Shown: positions 22,979-26,906 of the stretch, piece by piece | Layout of the letters: every line of letters begins with the position of its first letter | How positions within the stretch are numbered: position 1 is the first letter of the stretch | Origin: CAZLIC01 sp964559535 | Lineage (GTDB): Bacteria; Pseudomonadota; Alphaproteobacteria; Rhodobacterales; Rhodobacteraceae | Length of the DNA: 26,906 nucleotides | Assembly: GCA_964559535.1 (NCBI GenBank) | Contig: CAZLIC010000063.1 | Location: 1 to 26,906 of the forward strand | Direction: 5' to 3' | Position numbers and translations under genes: made by a program | Notes under the pieces: model-generated | The model's database searches: none | Told to the model about the DNA's origin: nothing | The model's input: the letters and a program-made list of their open reading frames with translations, nothing else

Positions 22979-23982
22979 CAACGGCGGTCCTTCGTCGGGC
23001 GGCGGGTGGGCAGAACGGGCACGTCCAGCGTCGCAAGGTCCGGGGCACGGGCAGCCGCGGCCGTGCGCCGGCCCACGCGCAGCTTGGCCGAACGCGCGCG
23101 CGGGTTCGCGGCAAGCTCGTCCTCGTCGGGGCCGACGGCGCCGCGGGTGACAGGCACGAACCGCGCCTCGGTCTGTACGGGTGCCGGGGCGTGCCGGTTG
23201 CCAGTCTCACCGCCCGCCGTGGCCTGAAAGAACCGCTTCGCGATCCGGTCCTCCAGCGAATGAAACGTCACCACGGCCAGCAACCCGCCCGGCTTCAGCG
23301 CCCGCTCGGCCCCGGCCAGCCCGTCCACCAGTTCCTGGAACTCGGCATTCACTGCAATGCGGATGGCCTGGAAGGTGCGCGTCGCGGGGTGGCTCTGCCC
23401 CGGCCGCGGGCGGGGCAGCGCGTCGCACACCACCTCGGTCAGCCGCGCCGTCGTCTCGATGGGCCGCAGCGCCCGCGCCGTGACAATCGCCTTCGCAATC
23501 CGCCGCGCCGCCCGCTCCTCTCCGAAGTGATAGATGATGTCGGCCAGCAGGCCTTCGTCGCCGTGGTTCACCAGATCGGCCGCACTCTCGCCATGCTGGC
23601 TCATCCGCATGTCCAGGGGGCCGTCGCGCATGAAGGAAAACCCGCGCTCGGCCAGGTCCAGCTGCATGGACGACACGCCCAGGTCCAGCACCACGCCGTC
23701 CAGCGGTTCGGGTGCCACATCCGCCAGATGCCCGAACGTCTCCTGCACCAGCTGCAGCCGCCCGCCCCACTGTGCCAACATCGGTGCCGCCATCTGGTGC
23801 GCCAGCGGATCGCGGTCGATGCCGATCACCCGGTCAGCCCCCGCCTGCAGCAGTCCCACCGCATAGCCGCCCGCGCCAAAGGTGCCGTCCAGCCACAGCC
23901 CATGAACCGGAGCGCAAGCCGCCAGAAGCGGCCCCAGCAGCACCGGCACATGCGGCGCGCGGGGGGCATCCGGGACACGCAT
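22978..23982 (-). CDS. rsmH: 16S rRNA (cytosine-1402-N4) methyltransferase
   Basis: A 334-residue SAM-dependent methyltransferase modifying C1402 in 16S rRNA. HVPVLLGPLLAACAP, GLWLDGTFGAGGYAVGLL (SAM loop), VLDLGVSSMQLDLAERGFSF, DGPLDMRMSQ, AFQAIRIAVNAELQEL-type and LAVVTFHSLEDRIAKRFF are family signatures. The ATG at 23982 has GAGG 5 bases upstream; an in-frame GTG at 23988 with GGAGGG upstream is equally possible and would add two residues. It follows mraZ by only a few bases. Confidence 0.95.
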   Translation of the reverse strand: MRVPDAPRAPHVPVLLGPLLAACAPVHGLWLDGTFGAGGYAVGLLQAGADRVIGIDRDPLAHQMAAPMLAQWGGRLQLVQETFGHLADVAPEPLDGVVLDLGVSSMQLDLAERGFSFMRDGPLDMRMSQHGESAADLVNHGDEGLLADIIYHFGEERAARRIAKAIVTARALRPIETTARLTEVVCDALPRPRPGQSHPATRTFQAIRIAVNAEFQELVDGLAGAERALKPGGLLAVVTFHSLEDRIAKRFFQATAGGETGNRHAPAPVQTEARFVPVTRGAVGPDEDELAANPRARSAKLRVGRRTAAAARAPDLATLDVPVLPTRRPTKDRR

Positions 23983-23989
23983 CTGCACC

Positions 23990-24508
23990 TCAGCCCTCCG
24001 GGTAGAAGTCGGGCAGCAGCGCCGAGATGTCGGCGCCCGCCGGGATCAGCTTGGCCGCCAGGGCCGCAAATGCCGCCGCTTCCTTGGCGTATTCGCCCAG
24101 CGTCCAGATCTCGAATTTCTCGATGGCTCCGGCGAAAACCGTCTGCGCCTCGCGCGGTTCGGTCAGCGCCAGCCAGGCCCGCGCCTTGGGCGGCAGCACG
24201 ATGCGCCCGTCATCGCCCACCTCGACCTGCGCCGACTGCGTGCCGTAGTAATGCTGCAACAGTGGCTTCTTCGGATCGCTATGGGCCATCCGCTCGATGC
24301 CGGCGGTGATTCTCGCCATCGCCGAAATGGTGTAGCCTTGGACACAGGGCTTGCTGCCGCCCATCACCAGCACCATGCCGGGCCGCGGCTTTTCGGCCGA
24401 AATCGTGGGATCGCCTGCCTTGAGCACCCGGATGAATTCCGCAGGAACAGAGACGCGCCCCTTGGCGTCCATCTTCTGTTCGTGTTCGTTGCGGAAGGCC
24501 TCGGCCAC
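23990..24508 (-). CDS. mraZ: Transcriptional regulator MraZ
   Basis: A 172-residue protein with two AbrB-like MraZ repeats, each with the DxxGR signature (MDAKGRVSVPAEF near residue 13 and VGDDGRIVLPPKA near 98). MraZ forms ring-shaped oligomers and binds short direct repeats in front of its own operon, repressing dcw genes in E. coli. GTG 24508 is preceded by GGAG. A large array of TGGGA-like repeats with 10-bp period lies in its promoter (24774-24820), which fits autoregulation. First gene of the dcw operon. Confidence 0.95.
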   Translation of the reverse strand: MAEAFRNEHEQKMDAKGRVSVPAEFIRVLKAGDPTISAEKPRPGMVLVMGGSKPCVQGYTISAMARITAGIERMAHSDPKKPLLQHYYGTQSAQVEVGDDGRIVLPPKARAWLALTEPREAQTVFAGAIEKFEIWTLGEYAKEAAAFAALAAKLIPAGADISALLPDFYPEG

Positions 24509-24540
24509 GTCTCCGTCCCCGTTTCACCACCCCCCGGAAC

Positions 24541-24759
24541 GGACAACGGCGGACCGGACAGCTGCCATGCCCGATCCGCCGCCCTGTCCCGTTCCCGGGA
24601 TGTCCAGCCACGCACGCCCATCTTGGGGGATGCTGCTCGCGGCGCGCCGGATCTTCTTGTTCCAGAGGCAGATGGGCTTGCCCGTATGACACTGCCGTTT
24701 TGCCGTTTCGGGGTCGTTTCGTTCGCCCCTATTCGCCTTCAGCCCGCCTGCCTCTGTGG
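24541..24759 (-). ncRNA. upsM: Structured mraZ leader, candidate UpsM-like sRNA
   Basis: From the predicted start near 24759 the transcript runs about 250 nt before mraZ. A perfect 9-bp inverted repeat (CTGCCTCTG at 24748-24756 with CAGAGGCAG at 24663-24671) would close the 5' half. A second imperfect long hairpin lies near the end (GGACA/TGTCC 24541-24545 with 24585-24589, and GGCGGA/TCCGCC 24548-24553 with 24575-24580). In Rhodobacter sphaeroides the dcw leader yields the sRNA UpsM of about 200 nt; position, length and folding match. Homology is inferred from location, not from a recalled sequence, and there is no U-tract. Confidence 0.5.
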
Positions 24760-24765
24760 AAACAG

Positions 24766-24794
24766 TTTATGCATTGGGAAACATTGGGAAGCAA
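24766..24794 (-). promoter_or_regulatory. Predicted mraZ/dcw promoter
   Basis: On the minus strand TTGCTT (24794-24789) and CATAAA (24771-24766) are separated by exactly 17 bp, giving a start near 24759. Two of the 10-bp repeat units fall in the spacer, the right place for repression by MraZ. Match to consensus is moderate. Confidence 0.5.
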
Positions 24795-24820
24795 CGGGAA
24801 TCTTTGGGAGCAGATGGGTA
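24774..24820 (+). promoter_or_regulatory. MraZ-box array A: five TGGGA-like units, 10-bp period
   Basis: Five units start at 24775, 24785, 24795, 24805 and 24815: TGGGA, TGGGA, CGGGA, TGGGA, TGGGT. The spacing is exactly 10 bp throughout. Direct TGGGN repeats with 5-nt spacers are the known MraZ target in E. coli. The array covers the predicted -35 and spacer of the mraZ promoter, and its TGGG reads on the strand opposite to mraZ. Confidence 0.8.
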
Positions 24821-24933
24821 TATCTTGTTCCCGGACCGCCCGAAAAACAGCATCTTGCGCGTCAGGCCAGTCGAACACAGCTAGACCTCGGCGCAGGCGC
24901 TGCGAAGGCCACCATATCTAGGGGATTTCGGCG

Positions 24934-24960
24934 TTCCCGTACGTTCCCGGAGTTTCCCAG
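24934..24960 (-). promoter_or_regulatory. MraZ-box array B: three GGGAA units, opposite orientation
   Basis: On the minus strand TGGGA, CGGGA and CGGGA follow each other at exactly 10-bp steps (CCC at 24956-58, 24946-48 and 24936-38). It lies about 110 bp upstream of array A and faces it, so one MraZ ring or two might bridge the arrays. Confidence 0.6.
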
Positions 24961-25000
24961 CCGCCTGCACACCCGACGCAGCACACAGCCAAGTTGATGC

Positions 25001-25015
25001 GAACTTAGCACGAAC
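25001..25015. promoter_or_regulatory. LexA-type box 1 (GAAC-N7-GAAC)
   Basis: GAAC-TTAGCAC-GAAC is a perfect match to the alphaproteobacterial LexA consensus (GTTC-N7-GTTC read on the minus strand). It lies about 240 bp upstream of the predicted mraZ start. No SOS gene is adjacent. Confidence 0.5.
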
Positions 25016-25046
25016 ATTTCAATCAACCCGGCAAATCCCCGCCGAT

Positions 25047-25061
25047 GTTCACGCCCTGTTC
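25047..25061. promoter_or_regulatory. LexA-type box 2 (GTTC-N7-GTTC)
   Basis: GTTC-ACGCCCT-GTTC is a second perfect match, 46 bp from box 1 and in the opposite orientation. It is embedded in a 10-base direct repeat TGTTCACGCC (25046-25055 and 25057-25066), so the match could come from the repeat alone. Confidence 0.5.
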
Positions 25062-25090
25062 ACGCCGCAGTGATTCGCGGACCGATTTCA

Positions 25091-25146
25091 TCCCATGAAA
25101 TCCCGCTGCTCCCGTCCGCGTTTGACCGGTTTCCCGTGAAATCCCG
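25091..25146 (-). repeat. Array C: GGGA units and a 14-bp direct repeat next to the TetR stop
   Basis: CCC(A/G)TGAAATCCCG occurs at 25092-25105 and 25133-25146 (13 of 14 bases equal). Read on the minus strand the segment holds five (C/T)GGGA units spaced 10, 22, 9 and 10 bp. It resembles arrays A and B but with imperfect phasing. It ends one base before the TetR stop codon. Confidence 0.5.
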
Positions 25147-25752
25147 TCAGATGCGCCCGAAAAGGCCCCGCAGGTAGCGTTCCATCTGCCCGATGGCCGC
25201 CACCAGCGCCGCCGGGTCGTCCTTGGCCTTGGCCACCACGATCCCGCCCTGGATCACCACCTGCATGAACTCGGCCAACCCCGCCGCCGTCACCCCCGGC
25301 ACCGGATGCGCCGCCAGCGCCTCGGCCAGATGACGCTCGACATGCGCCGCCCCGCTTTCGATCGACACGCGCGCCGCCTCGCGGATCGCGGGGCTGGCCG
25401 CGTGCATCTCCTGCACCGCCGTCCCGGCCAGGCAGGAATATTCGGCCGCACTGCCCCGGGCCAGATCGCGGCGCAGGTCCAGATAGGCCAGCACGCGGTC
25501 CAGCGGATCGGGCCGCGCGTGATAGTCGGCAGCAGCGAACATCTGACCGGTCACCTCGGTCCACATCTGCACCGCGGCAATCCCCAGCGCCTCTTTCGAC
25601 GCGAAGTGATGGAAGAACGCGCCCTTCGTCACCCCCGCCGCGGCGCAGACCTCGTCCACGCTGGTGCCGGAATACCCCTTGGCACGGATCAGCGCGGTCG
25701 CGGCCTGCAACAGCCGCAGCCGCGCCTCGCCGCGCCCCGGTCGTCCGCTCAT
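25147..25752 (-). CDS. TetR/AcrR family transcriptional repressor
   Basis: A 201-residue TetR-type regulator. The helix-turn-helix spans about 10-57 (TALIRAKGYSGTSVDEVCAAAGVTKGAFFHHFASKEALG); the rest is the variable all-helical ligand domain, ending MERYLRGLFGRI. ATG 25752 is chosen because it overlaps the preceding VOC gene stop (ATGA) and begins right before the HTH domain; the longer upstream frame is the shadow of the VOC gene. Last gene of VOC-VOC-TetR. Its probable operator is the 18-bp palindrome in the operon promoter at 26711-26728. Ligand unknown. Confidence 0.92.
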   Translation of the reverse strand: MSGRPGRGEARLRLLQAATALIRAKGYSGTSVDEVCAAAGVTKGAFFHHFASKEALGIAAVQMWTEVTGQMFAAADYHARPDPLDRVLAYLDLRRDLARGSAAEYSCLAGTAVQEMHAASPAIREAARVSIESGAAHVERHLAEALAAHPVPGVTAAGLAEFMQVVIQGGIVVAKAKDDPAALVAAIGQMERYLRGLFGRI

Positions 25753-26234
25753 GCCACCCCGGCCACCGCGGCCTCGATCACGGCCATGTCGATGCGGCCC
25801 ATCGTCATCATCGCCGCCATCGCCGCCTCGGACACCTTCCGGTCGGCACTCAGCGTCAGTTCGGTCAGCCGCCGCGGGAACACCTGCCACGACACGCCAT
25901 ACTTGTCCTTCAGCCAGCCGCAGGCGCTTTCCTGCCCGCCATCGGCCGTCAGCGCATACCACAGCCGGTCCGATTCCGCCTGGTCGTCCGTCTCGACCGA
26001 GATCGACACCGCCTCGCTTTGCGGAAACATCGGCCCGGCATCCAGAAGCTGGTAGGGAACCCCGCCCAGCGTGAAATCGATCACCGAGAAGGTCGATTTC
26101 CCGTCAGGCCCGCCCTTGTCGCTGGTGAACACACGCTCAACCCGGCTGTCCGGGATCAGCGTGACATAAAACGCGGCGGCCTCGCGGCCGCGCCCGCTCT
26201 CGAACCACAGGCAGGTGCGCACGGCATGGGTCAT
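25749..26234 (-). CDS. VOC family protein (PhnB-like glyoxalase fold), 161 aa
   Basis: A PhnB/3-demethylubiquinone-like VOC protein: CLWFESGRGREAAAFYVTLIPDSRVERVF, FSVIDFTLGGVPYQLLDAGPMFPQSEAVSISVETDDQAESDRLWYAL and GWLKDKYGVSWQVFPRRL, then VSEAAMAAMMTMGRIDMAVIEAA. Many such proteins have no known reaction; some resemble metal-dependent glyoxalases or resistance proteins. ATG 26234 overlaps the stop of the first VOC gene (ATGA), and its own stop overlaps tetR. The tight coupling suggests the operon makes the VOC proteins in response to the TetR ligand. Confidence 0.9.
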   Translation of the reverse strand: MTHAVRTCLWFESGRGREAAAFYVTLIPDSRVERVFTSDKGGPDGKSTFSVIDFTLGGVPYQLLDAGPMFPQSEAVSISVETDDQAESDRLWYALTADGGQESACGWLKDKYGVSWQVFPRRLTELTLSADRKVSEAAMAAMMTMGRIDMAVIEAAVAGVA

Positions 26235-26674
26235 GGTTGCACCTGTTCCGGCCCCGGGGTCAGCACCGCCCACTTGATGCCGAAGGGGTCCTGCAGCAGC
26301 CCCCAGTCATCGCCCCAGAACTGCCGCCCGAACGGCTCCAGCACGGTACAGCCCGCCGCCACGGCGCGGTCGAACCACATCTGCCCGTCGCCCACCACCA
26401 GTTGCAGGTGCCCGCTGGCCATCGGCGGGGCATCGGTCGCGCTCGACATGGAATAATCGGTCATCATCAGAGTCCCACCGTTGATGGTGACCTGCGCGTG
26501 CATCAGCCCCGCCCCGCCTTCCAGCGGCATTCGCCCGATGTCCTTGGCCGCAAAGGCCCGGACATAGAAATCCGCCGCATCGCCCGCCTTCCCGCCCATG
26601 GCAAGATAAGGGATCACCCCCTGCATCACGCGTTCTTCCGGCCGCTGCTGCGGTGTATCCATCTGATCGGCCAT
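26231..26674 (-). CDS. VOC family protein (PhnB-like), 147 aa
   Basis: First gene of the operon. MQGVIPYLAMGGKAGDAADFYVRAFAAKDIGRMPLEGGAGLMHAQVTINGGTLMMTDY and the C-terminal LEPFGRQFWGDDWGLLQDPFGIKWAVLTP are typical of PhnB-like VOC proteins; the late acidic/aromatic segment is where VOC enzymes place metal ligands. ATG 26674 has GGGAGGA upstream and follows the predicted promoter by about 30 bases; longer in-frame extension upstream would read through the operator and is rejected. Function unknown beyond the fold. Confidence 0.9.
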   Translation of the reverse strand: MADQMDTPQQRPEERVMQGVIPYLAMGGKAGDAADFYVRAFAAKDIGRMPLEGGAGLMHAQVTINGGTLMMTDYSMSSATDAPPMASGHLQLVVGDGQMWFDRAVAAGCTVLEPFGRQFWGDDWGLLQDPFGIKWAVLTPGPEQVQP

Positions 26675-26707
26675 GTCCCGTTCCTCCCTGACCTGACGAT
26701 GACAGGA

Positions 26708-26736
26708 AACATACCAACCAGTTGGTATCTTCTCAA
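26708..26736 (-). promoter_or_regulatory. Promoter with TetR-type operator for the VOC-TetR operon
   Basis: On the minus strand TTGAGA (26736-26731) and TATGTT (26713-26708) are separated by 17 bp. The spacer and edge of the -10 hold a perfect palindrome ATACCAAC-CA-GTTGGTAT (26711-26728). This is the classic layout for TetR autorepression; transcription would start near 26701, 27 bases before the first ATG. Confidence 0.8.
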
Positions 26737-26778
26737 GCGATTCCGTCGTGCCGGGCCGCAGGAATTGAGGGGTGAGCG

Positions 26779-26855
26779 GTGACAAAAGGTTTTGATGGGT
26801 GCGGTTTGCGAAACCGTTGAAAAACAACGGCTTGCGCGCGGGCTGTGACAAAAGG
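26779..26855. repeat. Direct repeat and two competing hairpins at the window edge
   Basis: GTGACAAAAGG occurs at 26779-26789 and 26845-26855. Between them CGGTTT-GCG-AAACCG (26802-26816) and CCGTTG-AAAAA-CAACGG (26814-26830) are perfect 6-bp stems sharing three bases, so only one can form at a time. No gene is visible from 26737 to the end. Confidence 0.45.
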
Positions 26856-26906
26856 CGGATTCAAGGTCGAACTGCAACGGTTGCGGTGAAGGCGGTCAGT
26901 TCTTCG

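Larger units (their letters stand above)
24509..25146. other. 638-base dcw control region without a protein gene
   Basis: No reading frame here is convincing. From the mraZ side outward the region holds a long structured leader, a promoter inside a five-unit repeat array, a second array of three units in the opposite orientation, two LexA-type boxes, and a third set of GGGA units next to the TetR stop. Each is listed separately. The density of sites suggests several regulators converge on dcw expression. Confidence 0.85.

Noticed and set aside
24767..24853. 28-residue minus-strand frame in the dcw control region, considered as an SOS-induced division inhibitor
   Set aside because: It has no ribosome site, is not a membrane peptide, and overlaps the MraZ boxes and predicted promoter.
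24933..24946. GTTC-N6-GTTC in array B as a third LexA box
   Set aside because: The spacer is six, not seven; the spacing is explained by the 10-bp repeat period of the array.

Overview
The window is high-GC DNA that reads as an alphaproteobacterium of the Rhodobacteraceae (Rhodobacter/Paracoccus/Roseobacter group). The evidence is the dense ATGA/GTGA gene overlaps, an N-methylglutamate (NMG) methylamine locus of the roseobacter type, a dcw cluster with a long structured mraZ leader, and GTTC-N7-GTTC LexA-type boxes. Almost every gene is on the minus strand; the exceptions are the gene tail at the left edge and amtB with its small partner.

Layout, left to right. (1) 1-172: the tail of an unknown plus-strand gene and tRNA-Ser(GGA). 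(2) 413-4306: a four-gene minus-strand operon, transcribed RidA -> alpha/beta hydrolase -> a three-part CaiB/BaiF CoA-transferase/flavin-reductase fusion -> AA_synth (DUF1185) protein. It resembles the accessory half of the Rut pyrimidine pathway, but no monooxygenase is next to it. (3) 4431-16453: a complete NMG pathway. gmaS makes gamma-glutamylmethylamide from methylamine, mgsABC converts it to N-methylglutamate, and mgdABCD (sarcosine-oxidase-like) oxidises this to glutamate and a C1 unit. amtB with a small membrane protein (divergent from mgsA) and an XRE-cupin regulator lie between the mgs and mgd halves. (4) 16611-24508: the first half of the dcw cluster, transcribed mraZ-rsmH-ftsL-ftsI-murE-(60-codon ORF)-murF-mraY. 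It stops after mraY; murD, ftsW and murG do not follow, and the methylamine genes occupy that place. (5) 24509-25146: a 638-base control region with no convincing protein gene. It holds a structured leader resembling the UpsM sRNA position of Rhodobacter, a promoter overlapped by five TGGGA-like repeats at exact 10-bp spacing (MraZ boxes), two further arrays in the opposite orientation, and two LexA-type boxes. (6) 25147-26674: a VOC-VOC-TetR operon with a palindromic operator inside its promoter. The last 170 bases carry small hairpins and a direct repeat but no gene.

The most unusual points are the CoA-transferase/flavin-reductase fusion, the combination of three MraZ-box arrays with paired LexA boxes before dcw, the 60-codon frame that exactly bridges murE and murF, and the loss of metal/cluster cysteines in the NMG enzymes MgsC and MgdB. 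Functional calls rest on recognised family motifs read by eye; no database search was run.
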